The translations under genes were made by a program, and so were the position numbers. This document shows, piece by piece, positions 52,297-64,000 of a stretch of DNA of 64,000 nucleotides. The DNA lies in contig NC_091662.1 in NCBI RefSeq assembly GCF_042453785.1, positions 2,237,001 to 2,301,000 on the forward strand, in the 5' to 3' direction. How positions within the stretch are numbered: the stretch's first letter is position 1; the number at the start of each line of letters is the position of its first letter. Origin of the DNA: Malus domestica. Its lineage: Eukaryota; Streptophyta; Magnoliopsida; Rosales; Rosaceae. The notes beneath the pieces are model-generated. The model worked only from the letters and a program-made list of their open reading frames with translations. It ran no database searches and had not been told where the DNA came from.

Positions 52297-55200
52297 ATGA
52301 CGAGCTGCGTCGATGTTGCGACTGAGCAACTCTGTTACATCCCTTGCAACTTTTGCAGTATTGTTCTCGCGGTATCGATCTCTATCTATCTATCTATCTA
52401 TCTATTCATACATATCTATGACGTTTTCCTCTTTCTTCTTTCTTTAATGGGAGATCTGCTTTTCAGTGATCTTCTCAAGACCCACTGCCTATCTTATTTC
52501 TTCCAAATATCCTTCTAGCATATATACAAGAAGAAAAAACAAAGCCGATCCTGAGAAATTGAACAGCAGGCTTGGGTTGATTTGTGATCAGGGTTTAGTG
52601 TTATAATTTATTTCAGTGGTGAAATCGAATAGTACGCAATTTAATAGTTTTACAAACAGGGTTTCTTTTTTAATCAGCGAGCTAGGGTACGTATATAGTC
52701 AGGTCTCCATCGTTGGACTTTACTTTTCTTTTTTTGCAGTCAAAGAAAAGTCATCATACCTGAAGGTCCTCCTGAAACGCTTAAGACCACACAGAGAGAG
52801 AGGGAGAGATCTAGACTCTAGAGAGAGAGAGAGAGTTGATTGTTTAATTTGTGTTTTGTAGTTATAAGTTAGTGGTGCTTCTTTTTAACGTAAGAAACAA
52901 GAGGGTTTGAGGATAATCCACTGACGAAGACAAGTCCTCCCTTTGATTTCCTCACTTTGTGACCTTTTTCGTTTCTAAAAACACTGCATCGTCTCGTCCA
53001 AACTCATTACCTTCTTTTATTTCTGATAACCTGATGGTGAAAACAGAAAATGAAGCTTTCTTCTGGCACTATCTATTATGTTCTTTCCTAAGAAAACTCC
53101 CCTTATAGCAATCAGTTGGAAAGGAACACACTTTTTCTTCTCCATCTTTAGGTTTTCGAATCTCACCTAATCTCCTTTATTATGTGTTTTTAAGGGGAAA
53201 AATTAGGGTTTAGTGCTTATAAATAATTTGTAATCAAATTTACACCTTTTCATACAATTACCCCAAATAAATAATTCATTTTCTATCTAGCAGTACCCAA
53301 TTCGTACTTTCTTCTTCTATTAATTTCTGAGAAATGCATCTTTGCATTTACTTTGATCCGGGTTACTCATGCAGTCCTGATGCGCAGCTTTTAAATCGGT
53401 GTATGATAATTTTTGGGTGAAGTTAACGAGTTGAGAAACATATAACTAAGATGATGCATACTTTATAAATGGGCTCATATAGAGGTGATGATTTGTGTCT
53501 GCAGGTGAGTGTTCCATGCAGCAGCCTATTTGACATTGTGACCGTCCGATGCGGGCACTGCACCAATTTATGGTCCGTGAACATGGCCGCTGCCTTTCAG
53601 TCACCGTCCTGGCAAGATGTTCAGGTGTGCTTTTCGCCCATTTATTTATTGATTTATTTATTATTTAGTAATTCCAAGAAAATAATTAATCATTCAATTA
53701 AAAGACTTAATACAAGAACCGCCTCTGAAATCTAGGTCTAGCTTCTTCTGGGTGTTACTTCTTTTTTTAGGAAACCGAAGACTCGAGGATCTAACATAGA
53801 TCGAGTATTTCAAAGCATTTTGCAGTAGTGCAGAAAAACTAGCTAGGTTGCTCAGACAGCAGCCGCCATAACCCATAGCCCAACACCTAAACTTTTGCTT
53901 TATTAATAGGTGGAGGTCAGGGCTTGAACCCTCCTGACGAGAATTTTTTGTTTGTCTATCTGATCACTTCATGTTTAACATAATATGTGTAGACACTATA
54001 ATTATTATATTTTTAATAATATTTAATGAAAGGCAGCTTATTAGTTTGGTAAAATGGTAACACCGATGTACAATTTTTTATACACAAAAAATATCTCTCC
54101 CATCTAACCCTTAATCAGCATTTTATAGTCTCCTTTTCTTTTGCTTGATTTGATTGACACGATTAAATGACAGGGTTCTTAAGTTCAATGGTTTATTTTC
54201 CATCAACTTTGTCCTCTACTGTGCAAACACAAACCTTACAGAGTTTTTTTATTTCTTTTCAAACCAACTGTCAATCTGGGTTTTATATGCTTTATTTTAT
54301 ATGACAGTCTTAACTGAATCAGTCCTATCAGTGCTGCTTTTCTTTTCGTGCTCCCCTCTCCCCCTTAAAAAAAACCGAGCCCGGCCACCTGGCAGGGTAG
54401 CTAACTTAAACTAGCCCTATATTAATCGGAAAAAAAAAAAAAAACTAGAAAAGTTATGTATATATAAAAAACTGGTTTCTTAGGTTTATCTAATGGAGGC
54501 AGATTGTCTGTCCGTTTGGGTGCCTTTTTCATCCTCTCTTATTTGTGGGGTCACGGTTAAGTCACATCAATATTTTATATTTTTAATGTTTTTTCTCTTA
54601 TTATTTTTATAAAAAAATTAATATAAAATATTGACGTAATTTAACCATGACCGTACAAAATAGCAATCTGCCTCCTTATTTAATTTCATGGTTGGTATTC
54701 AATTAAAAGCTATGTATATATTTGATGTTTTCAACTGTTGCAGTTTAACTAATGAATACCGTTCTTATAAAAAAAAAAATTGATCTGCTTGTTTTTGTGT
54801 TATGCATTTATTTACTTTTAGGCACAAAACTACAACTATAACTCTCAGAATTACCGGATTGATTCGGGCTCCTCTTCCAAATGCAACAAGAAGAATGCAA
54901 CCAGAGACCCAACTTCAGATCATCTCACTGAGGAAAGGGGTGTGAACCGACGTGAGTCATCAATTAATCATCCCATAATTTGTAAAAATAAAAGATAATT
55001 ATGCATATAATATATATGCCTCTCTTTTATTGCTAATGTGTTTGCGTGCCTCTGTGTAGTCTAGTGTCGACTGTTGCTAGAATACATACTGATAAAAATG
55101 GTCTGAGTTGTTATTTTCCATTTCAGCTCCCGAGAAGAGGCAACGTGTACCTTCTGCATATAACCAGTTCATAAAGTAACTAAACCATTATAATTTATAC

Positions 55201-55866
55201 CTAATATTTTAAATTTTCTTTTCTTTTAATTTGTTTTGCTTATAATTAATTAAAAATATGAGTATTGATTTATTACATTGATAGGGAGGAGATTCAGAGG
55301 ATCAAGGCTAATAATCCAGATATTAGCCATAGAGAGGCTTTCAGCACTGCTGCCAAAAATGTAAGTGGACATGCATTTGCAAACTAAGTAGGAATTGACC
55401 AAAAAAAAAAAAAAAACTAAGTAGGATTATATCCCCTTCAAATTTTCTTATCTTCGGTTCTCACCTATTTGAACGGTTACAATTAAGTCATGTCAACATT
55501 TTATGTTGATTTCTTTATAGAGAGAAAGACAAAGAGAAAAGTGAGAGGGGAGGGAAGGAGAAGAGATTTATAGTGGAGAGAATCCTACTCTACTAGTTGT
55601 TTTTTAGATTATGTAAGCAATATTGATGAACTTGTTCTTTCTTTCTTTTTAATTAGTGGGCGCACTTCCCTCATATTCATTTTGGGCTGATGTTGGAGGC
55701 CAACAATCAGGCTAAGCTGGACAATGTAAGTAATTAATTTCACTAATTTATGTGTTTCTAAACTACTTCCTTGGCCTAATTAATTTTTTTATTAAAATAA
55801 AAAATATATATGTTGCAGGACCCTGAGAAACATCTTATGTCAAGGGCTGCACTACTGAATAACTGA
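52297..55866 (+). CDS. YAB5: YABBY transcription factor, YABBY5-like, seven exons
   Basis: Exons 52297-52371, 53505-53624, 54822-54951, 55127-55175, 55285-55360, 55657-55725 and 55819-55866 total 567 bp, or 188 residues; every intron is GT-AG and every join is in frame. The C2C2 zinc finger uses Cys17, Cys20, Cys41 and Cys44 (CNFC ... RCGHC). A linker with [16 protein letters not shown] follows, then the HMG-like YABBY domain from about 109 ([53 protein letters not shown]), and the C-terminus [20 protein letters not shown] factors specify lateral-organ and leaf-blade fate and bind DNA in the nucleus. Sequence and length fit the YAB5 group best; YAB2 is the next choice. MITEs sit in introns 2 and, partly, 5. 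Confidence 0.93.
54494..54677. repeat. MITE in YABBY intron 2
   Basis: Arms GGAGGCAGATTG...GTCACGGTTAAGTCACATCAATATTTTAT and the inverse CAATCTGCCTCC. A half-copy with AATTAAGTCATGTCAACATTTTATG lies at about 55475-55520 in intron 5. Confidence 0.75.
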
Positions 55867-57466
55867 TGGCCACGATAATTTCAGGCAAAGACACTCGGTC
55901 ATATCAAAGTTGTTCTTAGTATACAAGAATTGCCTTGACTGATCTACTGGGTTGTTTCTTTATAAGGACATTTCAATATCCTTCTTCTTTGTACTTGTCA
56001 AGTCCCCCTTATTAGGGTTTCTTTTGCTACGTGACTTAAAATTAAGTAATACGCTGCTTTGCTTAATTTAATTTGTCATCTTCATCAATCTTTGATTTCC
56101 TAATGACACAATGACATTATATTAAATAAATTTCCTTTTTGTTAACTTTGATCGCTTCCTTATAATGACAAAGTCGACGTAATATATTCTCTTCTATATC
56201 AATAGGGAAAAGAAAAACACACACAATTTTTAGCCTCTTACACATTCTTATTTAATCTTGACTGTTGATTTTATTTAATTTATTCAATTCAATGGCCAAA
56301 CCTAAAAAGGAGTGTGAAAGTCATTTCCCTATCAATATATATATATTACTTAGTGTACAGTTTGGAACATGCAGAGCTGGTATATTTATGCAGAGTTAGT
56401 ATATTTATGCAGAATTGTGACCACGTACTATAATATATGTTTACGAAGTACATCATTCCATTAATGGAAATGGACTTTATTAAACATCATACTTTTGTTA
56501 AAACTTTATCATCATATTAACACGCTTAATTTGTAGCCCGTGCATGGCATATATAGGAGAACTACGTATATATGTTAATTTGTTGGGTAGGCTTAGCCTA
56601 TATATGTTTCTTGGTTAAGTTCAGGGTTAAATTTTAAAGCTTTTCACGTTCTACTATGGCTCCTTTCTCTTTTAAAAAAAAAAAAAAAAAAAAAAAAGCA
56701 TTGACCTACAACTAAAGGGTAATTCTTGGAAGATTAATTATTTAGATCAATTTGGTAAATTATATGACATTGTTGATGATAATTGGATTATTATTTAAGT
56801 ATTGATTAACGTGTTTATTTCCTATTGGTAACACTCACATGATTTTATAAATTTGGTTTAAAAATTTGATCTACTAACATTATTCACAAATAAAATGTGT
56901 GTTTGGTCACGCTCACTTCAGGAAAAAAAAGAAGAAGTAATAGTTTTAATAAGTTTAAGAATCCCATGTCCAAGATTTATAAACACATTCTCCAATCCTC
57001 CTCCTTGGTATAATGGTATATATCTCAAACTTACAATACAAAGAGGGTTTTACTAATTTTTTTTTAGCTTGGCTTACAAACGAAAATGTGTAAACCTCAT
57101 CAATTATTTATTCAAAACTAAACTCATCCATGTAAACTACTTCTTTCTTTTGAAGTGAACTTTAAGGGCTAACTACAATTTACACTCCCAAGGGTGAGGT
57201 GATTTTCGAAATGGGAGTTGCCCTCTAAATTTTTAAAATTGTATCAATTTACCCAATTACGGATTTTTTGCATACCATGTCGTGAATTTAACAAAAATTC
57301 AAATAATTTATTAGACAAGATATATATTGCTACACTTTCAAAACTTTAAGAAGAAATATGTGAGAAAATTGAAGTATAAGGGGTATATGATTAATTGTAG
57401 TTAGCAATCTGCTTATGTTTCACTGCAGCTAGACCTAATAGCTAGTCATCATCTGCAAAAACAGAC
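55867..57466. other. Intergenic after YABBY, AT-rich
   Basis: The first ~150 bp hold the YABBY 3' UTR. Then AT-rich sequence with a direct repeat TGCAGAGTTAGTATATTTA (about 56372-56408) and a poly-A run (about 56675-56698). No gene seen. Confidence 0.45.
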
Positions 57467-57663
57467 TGATCCTTTTCCTGGGAATCCTAGGGATCACGTG
57501 ATCGTGACTGTTCATCGTACATCGTGCAATTAGTTTTTGTTAAGTACTATTTATATTTAATTTTAAATTTTAAATTTTGAAATGATTTCTGACCGCACGA
57601 TGTACGATGAACGATCACGATCACGGGTTTCCTAGGATCCCTAAGAAAAGGATCCGAGGATCC
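57467..57663. repeat. MITE family A, copy 3
   Basis: Arms GATCCTTTTCCTGGGAATCCTAGGGATCACG..GATCGTGACTGTTCATCGTACATCGTGC and inverse; loop TACTATTTATATTTAATTTTAAAT. Confidence 0.8.
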
Positions 57664-58823
57664 TTTTACTGCAAAAACCACTTTATATCTATACAGACTC
57701 ACACGTGTCCCTATTGTACCCTTGGTTGAAGACACATGGTTTGAGAGTAAAATTCCAACCGTGCAGCAAGCATATCAACAAGCTAAAGCTACCAGGACCT
57801 TACATAATTTGTCCAAATTTCCTTCTGAATTATTGCATGTAATGTGATGATGGGGAAAGAGAAATTAAAGGGTATTATTTCCCTTCATTTTTTTCTTCTT
57901 TCAAAATTAAAAGAAGGCAAATATCTAAGAAAAGCCATTGTCTGTCCAAGCATGGACTGCAACTCATAAATATTATGACCCTCTGTGAAAAGGAATTCAT
58001 GGACCACCATTTTGGTTCTGAGCCAAAGCACTAAAGCTTGTTAGCGATCATCAGGAAGCACTTTAAAAAAAATTTCTTATTTAATTTCTTCAAGGAGTTG
58101 CTTCCAACTTTGATCTTATTTAGTCAATAATAATGAGTTTTATCTTTGAAAGTAAGACTTTTATGTTCATGGTAATTATACAGTTTGACACATGTGAAAA
58201 AACTTTTTCTTTTTATATTTTTGATGAGTTATATTTGCAATCATTATTTGCACGGATGAAGAATGACTCGTTTGATAAATGAGGTAAGAAGCTAGCTTTT
58301 GATACAAGCGACATTAAGGGGTTAGAGTTCAGGCTAACTATAATTAAGTATCGAACTCGTCAATCATGAAAGTTGAACTTGAGACCTCGTATTATAAGTG
58401 AAGAATAATGGTATTACTAGATTGTAATGACACTAACCAGCCCAATTTAAGAAAATTTAGAAGAAGAAGGGAGTGAAATATCTAGGGTTGGGGTGGTAGA
58501 TATTGAAGAGGGGACCATTGGATGTCCTGCGGATCTTGAAGTGGGTTACGGTAGATTTCCGCAAGCTGGCAAGTTTTCATTTTTCCCTTTTTTTTTTTTT
58601 TGTAAAAGAAGGTAACGGGAAATATATATTTTATACATATAGTACAATATGGTGGAGCTGGTGGTGGTGGGGTGGGCAGAGTAATACGGCTGAGAGGTTG
58701 CCGCTCAGCTCTGACGCCCTCCCACATTTCTGACATTTAGAATCTGAAACGTCAATTTCATGCCTGTTAAGCATTCATCTCATTTCATTGTCATTTCACC
58801 TCTGACTTCCCCCCCTTCCCTTC

Positions 58824-58881
<58 letters not shown>

Positions 58882-59696
58882 TGGAATGTTGGTGTCCTCC
58901 GAGGGGAGGGGTTTCCAACCCTAATTTACGTGCTGCGGGACCCCATACCATATCATGAGGTTCATGATGATCACGAAGGTGGGCCCCACAGGGTGAGTGA
59001 CTGGCTAGTAAGCTGAAAATGATAGAGAGAGAAGAGAAGGCTAAAGACGACTAAAGTTTCTTCAATACGAAAAACTGAGGCAACATGTGATTCCTATGGC
59101 ATCTTGTTCCGTGTCTGGAATGCATTTGTTCATTACAATAAATTCTCTATCTCCCATTTGTCCAATGTGTGTGGTGACAAATTTTGACAAGTACGTTTGT
59201 CGGAAACCCTAGCATCACTCGTCCACACATACGAGAATTAATGTGGGTCGTTGATGCAAGAGTTGGTTCCCCGCATCACCGGACCACAGTCATTCACGAG
59301 CCACAACACAATTCTTCACACATACGCAAGTTATTGTAGGTCGTTGATGTCAGTGAGTTTCTGAACGCATCAACAACCCACATGCACTCTTAAGGCAACT
59401 GATGCATGCTAGCATATATAACTTATCTTTATATGTAGGTAATGTACACACAGTTGTGAGTCATGAGTGCTTCAATTCACCTACCATGTATGCATGTTGA
59501 TTGTTCAATCATATCATAAAAGAAACAGGATGAGAGACATAACGCAGGACCATTTGAAGGACATTCATGATCAATTACGCTGACTTTTGAAATTAAAACA
59601 TCATGCGACTCTCTATGCTTCTGCAGAGGCTGATCCATGCGCTGGCTCTCTCACCACATCAAATTAAATGCCCTTCTATGTGTTGTCAAGTATCCA
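57664..59696. other. Intergenic, no supported gene
   Basis: Contains a (CT)n microsatellite at about 58828-58878. ORFs around 58482-58736 are on both strands, run through low-complexity T and GGTGG tracts and are not called. Two near-repeats (TCGTTGATGCAAG..CCGCATCA and TCGTTGATGTCAG..CGCATCA, 59250 and 59343) are visible. Confidence 0.4.
58828..58878. repeat. (CT)n microsatellite
   Basis: About 50 bp of CT dinucleotide. Confidence 0.95.
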
Positions 59697-59705
59697 TTAC
59701 AATTT

Positions 59706-60441
59706 GAGTAATGCTATTCTTACCACAATTTTATACCATATTTTTTTACCATCTTAGGTGGCAGATGAGTTAGACAAGCCACATCATTTAATTTCAATTT
59801 CAATTTTTTTATTAATTAATACACTTAAATAAGGAAAATTGTAGACTTCAAGTCTCCCACTGGCGTTAATAACTTAATTGGGTATGAACCCTAATCCGAT
59901 AAACAAATTTGAATTTGACTCCTAATTCTCATGAAAGCTAATATGCGTTATTCAATGAAATCCTTCTTTTAAACCACAATTTATTTTTAATTTTTTTTAG
60001 AAGAAGACAAAAAAAATCACTAGATGAACAACCATGGTGTACCAATGAACATCGGAGACGGAAATACTTGAAGTAGAATGAGGATTGGGACTAAGGGGCA
60101 TGAGTCTGGAGTTAGAAATCAATATATGGTGATTATGGTATACGAGTGAATTCTATAAAGCTTAATCATAATCATGGAAATCAACAAAAATTAATAAAAA
60201 AAACTGGCGTGAAAAAGAAAGGGAAAGGAAGAAGAATTGAAAGGGGAAGGAAGGATGAGACTCCTCGTATACCACAATTATCATTTAATTAACCATCATT
60301 TTATTAGTTATTGATTAATTGAATAGTTTTTTAATGAAAATTAAATGCTAATTAATTTAAATGATGTGGTTGTCCACATCAGATGCCATCTAAGGTGGTA
60401 TACAATTGTGGTACAAAAACATGGTAAGAATAACATTATTG
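59706..60441. mobile_element. Mutator-like MITE with long TIRs and 9-bp target duplication
   Basis: 736 bp. The ends pair over about 55 bp (AATGCTATTCTTACCACAATT..ACCATCTTAGGTGGCA at the left; inverse of TGCCATCTAAGGTGGTATACAATTGTGGTA..GGTAAGAATAACATT at the right). Flanked by TTACAATTT (59697-59705, 60442-60450). No ORF of note. Confidence 0.85.
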
Positions 60442-60714
60442 TTACAATTTACACTACTGTCGTGCTGGTTCGAAAACTCTAATTAAGGTCGAGTTCCATG
60501 GTGAGTTGTGGTTTGAAGTGAAGAAGGTTGAGGAATGAGGCGAAGCCGCCACCGCTGTTGCTACTGGGGAGGGATTGGGAGGGGGATGGAGAAAAAGAGG
60601 GAGAGGTTTCAAGACATAGGAAGAAAGAAAAGAGAAAAAAAGAGTGAGAAAAAAATAAAATTAATAATAAAATAATATCAGTTTTTTTAATACCAATTGC
60701 GGCAATTTATTTTA

Positions 60715-60873
60715 GGGAACTTTAACGAAAAACACCCGGTACTGTTCACTTTAACGAAAAACCACATTTTTACACTAAAATTAAAAGTCAATCATGGTAC
60801 TATTCACTTTACCCTTTATTTTGTCCTTATCATTAAAACTCAAAGTTTTCAAGCCATTTTCATTAGTTTTCCT
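60715..60873. repeat. Short MITE with 9-bp target duplication
   Basis: 159 bp from GGGAACTTTAACGAAAAACA to GTTTTCCT, flanked by TTTATTTTA (60706-60714, 60874-60882). Internal repeats ACTGTTCACTTTA and ACTATTCACTTTA. I recall this sequence type as common in Rosaceae, which is not verified here. Confidence 0.75.
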
Positions 60874-61200
60874 TTTATTTTATAGAGAAGAGATGTACTT
60901 AAGGATAATACAATAGGCAACCTAATTGGGCGGACAATTATTGCCCTAAAGTGTGGAAGTGCTCTAAAAGTAGTAAACATCTAGGGGTACAAGCAAACAA
61001 GGAAAATTAGCCAAAACCCACCAATTCATTCCCAATATGACTGTTTGAGTGAGGGAAATTCAAACTCACTACTAAACTACTTGTCCCGCAATTTCACTCC
61101 AATTCCAAGGTACAATGAGGCATGGGTTTAGGTAGACAAAACCCTTGCGAAAATCTTAAAGCTATACTCGAAAAGAAATGCTAATGTGCCTTCCTATTAG

Positions 61201-63650
61201 TTAATAACAGATGGCATCTTTGCCTATTGAACCGAAAGACAACTTCGGCTCATCTGATCCAATGCTGAACTTAATATCTGAAGCATCGTTCTGAATTTCC
61301 GCACTTGTAGAAGGGAATGTAAACACAAGGGGATCAGACTTCTTGGATCCAAAATCGTAAGTAGGAACAGCGTATCCATCTTCGTTGGACTGATGCTGAC
61401 TGCTTGCCAGGAAAGATGGCATAAGGGATGGTGTCGGTAGTTCAGAAAACACTTCAGACGATGTAGAGACAGGGAAACTGAAGCCAGAGCTACTATCAGA
61501 AGAAAATGTCCATTTTGATTCGGGCTTGTCAACGGATATAGAAGGAAACGCACGTTTAGCCCCTGAAGATTGAGATGCAGGCTTCTTTTGTTGATCTAGT
61601 ACCTCAGAGCCAGATGAAGCAAACTTCGAAAAATCCTGCAAATTAGTTTAGTTAGATCTATTTCTGTTATGTTCGTATAGCTCTAGCAGACTAGCACCAT
61701 AAGGCAATATTGCTTTTGAGACAATGGGTAAGGAATAAACACCTCATGTGTAATCTTGTTCAGAGATCTTCCATCCCTCCCATCACCAGCAGTGATATTG
61801 TTTGCAACAGCCGTGGCTTTTGTAGTGTTCTGCACAGGTGGAATCTTAAACAGAGAATTCCCCTTGTCAGCATTCTCATGTGCAGAAGTTTTCTGGTTAT
61901 CTTGATTCATGAGTTTACGAGAATTGAACCCTCCTACAAGAGGTAAGCTATCATGTCCATTCTGGTTGACTGAAGAAACACCAGAAGACGGGGTTTTCTT
62001 CCATGCAAAGGCTAGCTTTAACTCTTCTGACTTCTCTTTAGGAGTGGGAGGGTTTCTATCAATGTGCTCCAAGATTGTCCTAGCAATCTGACTAGACTCT
62101 GGATGAACAGTTGGCACACCAAACCTGGAAGACTTCCTGTGTGATGATTGGGTTTGGGAGTTCCCACTTAATCCTCCAAGTTCAAAATTCTTGGTGGCAG
62201 GCAAGAAGCCTTTGGTAGCACTGGAGTTCTCCACCCGTGAAGGCCCAAATGAAGAGGAATGGACATAAGGAGATCCTCTAGCAGGAGTTTGCGCAGCAGA
62301 TTTATGTCGTAACCTGCGAATTGGTCCAGCTGATCCATAGCCACCATCCAATGTATCACCCCTTGGCTTCACCAATGCATTGAAACACAAATACATAAGC
62401 AATCAAGTTGAGGCCAAAAACATGATTATAAGAACGTCAATTATCATGCAAAATTACATATTAAACTTGACTATAAATGTATGCTGGATATCAAAAAACT
62501 ATTTGCACACGTGCACTGGCAACTACAGAAACAAACACGTTCTGTGATGCCAAAATCTAACTTAAAATCAATTTCCTAATCTGAGTAATCAACAATACTT
62601 GTAATGTAACCATTGGCAATGATCACTGATATGTAAATTTACCTTCCCATATATAGGAGTCTGCGATTGTTTCAATGGAGTAAATACAGTTCTTGGGGCT
62701 TTATCATCACCACCTTGTAATTGAGTTAACTGATGACATGCAATAAAGCAAAATTACCATCTGAAGCACAAAGTCTGTCTACTAGAATCAAAATGTTAGA
62801 AATCAAAACAAGTATCAAGACCTTTAACATACCTTGGATTTGGATTTTGAAGGGATAGTTCTAGAATAAGGAGTTCGAGGAAGATTATGAAGGCCAAATC
62901 TGCCTCTTTCAGTCTGTGGAGTTGAATAATCACGCCAATCCTGTACCATAGAACCAGGCCAGCACGCCGATGGTTTAGATGGTGTTGGAAAAAATGGTTT
63001 GGAAGAGAACTCATCGCCATGCAGTGTGGCCATTTCATCTCTTGACACTGCATTCTTAGACGAAGGATCAATTTCTGATGTTCTGCTTCCCATAAACGCT
63101 CTTGCAATATCAACAGGTGAAGCACCAACTTGATCTCGCATCTGAAAATTTTAAGAGAAATAATAGAGTCATCTAAGAATATAAGTGAACTACAATCCAC
63201 AAATATAAAAAAAATAAAAAATAAAAATTCAGTGTATTAATAAGTTAATACTTACCTACCAAATATGTTGTAACTTCTATAAGAAAAAAAATAATTCCCT
63301 TTCACGGATATGCAGACTCAAACAGAATGAAAACAGATTGTGCAATTTCACAATTTCACATAAATGTAGATGCGTAACAGAATTGATTCTGCCTGATGAC
63401 ATGTCACAATAAACAGAGCAAGATGATAGTGACACTCACAGCTGACTGTGGTAGAGGGGCTGAGGTTGCCCAAATAGCTTTATTCAAGTCTTCCTGCTTT
63501 TCTTCAGATGACTTTGGAATATCATCTGTAATTACAGGCCACTTGGCTTTTTCAGCAGCACTAAAGCTTTGTTTTTTCTTTTTGTGATCCACATTAGGAA
63601 GTTCAACAGCCCTCGAATGTATAATTTCCATCAAGTGATTGACTTCATTC
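61201..63650 (-). CDS. NUP1/NUP136-like nuclear pore protein, middle exons; truncated or misannotated 3' end, 5' end off window
   Basis: Five in-frame exons: 63440-63650 (EVNHLMEIIHSRAVELPN...), 62833-63141 (MRDQVGASPVDIARAFMGSRTSE...), 62643-62729 (LTQLQGGDDKAPRTVFTP), 61743-62366 (PRGDTLDGGYGSAGPIRRLRHKS...) and 61201-61635 (DFSKFASSG...). All joins are GT-AG. The AFMGSR..., TPYSR and GPIRR(L)R blocks match the plant nucleoporin NUP1/NUP136 of the pore basket, from family recall. The window exon ends in FSIGSDEPKLSFGSIGKDAICY and a stop at 61201-61203, whereas the family continues with a long FG-repeat region. The ATCT|GTTATT near the stop could be a donor, but no FG exons are visible down to 56 kb. 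It may be a truncated paralogue. Confidence 0.8.
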
Positions 63651-64000
63651 CTGGAGAAAGATGGAGTGAGCTTAGAGAGGGCAAGAAAAGACTGGTAAGA
63701 TAATGCATTTTAAGACCATGACTGTATGCATGGGTGTCCACAGTGAATAAAATTCCAACCTGATCTTTAAATGGAAGAGAAACTTGAATTTCGGTCAATT
63801 ATAATGGTGGAATCTGATTCACTGTTTTGATATCAGAAACAGGTTTCTCCATTATTCATTAATGCAATCTATGTGGGAAAGCAACCGCTTTATTCACACT
63901 TTTTCATATAAGAAACTACTTTATACACATTAACAAGAAGCACTCATTTTAACCAAAACTAAGCTCCACCATTTTGACTCATTAGCATCTTAGTGGCAAA

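Noticed and set aside
53900-53960. tRNA-like B-box sequence (GGGTTCAAGCCCTGACC on the minus strand) in YABBY intron 2
   Set aside because: No matching A box, tail or target duplication; probably a decayed SINE but not supportable.
1-64000. CRISPR arrays, bacterial operons, plasmid origins
   Set aside because: Direct repeats here are transposon parts; genes have plant introns and targeting signals.

Overview
This is a stretch of dicot nuclear DNA, most likely from a Rosaceae tree of the apple/pear (Maleae) type. The evidence is AT-rich introns with GT-AG ends, plant-specific genes (phytocyanins, a YABBY factor, a GPI-anchored GH17 glucanase, a thylakoid-lumen protein, a plant MBD protein, a NUP1-type nucleoporin) and dense plant transposons. 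The family-level guess rests on repeats that I recall from apple-type genomes and is an inference.

Layout. 1-16 kb: a tandem phytocyanin cluster on the minus strand with a partial copy at the edge (65-260), an intact copy (7134-7775), a decayed copy (about 12288-12575) and an intact, more distant copy (14839-15866). Between them lie an RT-deleted Copia element (873-4714), a TAA-flanked TIR element (5675-6498), a Cassandra-like LTR carrying 5S rRNA sequence (8520-8883), a Copia gag remnant (9330-10900) and a TTA-flanked TIR element that carries a host-gene fragment (13163-14137). 17.5-27.3 kb: one GH17 beta-1,3-glucanase gene on the minus strand. Its first intron is 8,003 bp because it holds two RTE-type LINE pieces and a large non-autonomous repeat element with its own 226-residue ORF. 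28-34 kb: MITEs, a palindromic 5S/Cassandra-derived element, an LTR remnant, and a duplicate glucanase locus (33337-33763) that kept its signal-peptide and GPI-tail exons but lost the catalytic exon. 34.7-39.3 kb: two convergent intact genes, a thylakoid lumen 16.5 kDa/MPH2-like gene and an MBD10/11-like gene. 40-51.5 kb: gene-poor, with foldback MITEs, a SINE, a second Copia relic (45899-48166) and two nested Mutator-like elements of one family (48243-51505 and 49256-51349); the inner one carries a piece of a BSD-domain gene. 52.3-55.9 kb: a complete seven-exon YABBY5-like gene. 56-61 kb: more MITEs, two with clear 9-bp target duplications. 61.2-63.65 kb: the middle exons of a NUP1/NUP136-like gene that runs off the right edge and seems to lack the family's long FG-repeat C-terminus.

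The genes do not form one pathway. The main themes are local duplication followed by decay (phytocyanins, glucanase) and nested transposon insertion with gene-fragment capture. Exon joins for the complete genes were checked by hand: each spliced length is a multiple of three and each junction restores the expected family sequence. I found no CRISPR array, tRNA gene or functional rRNA gene.
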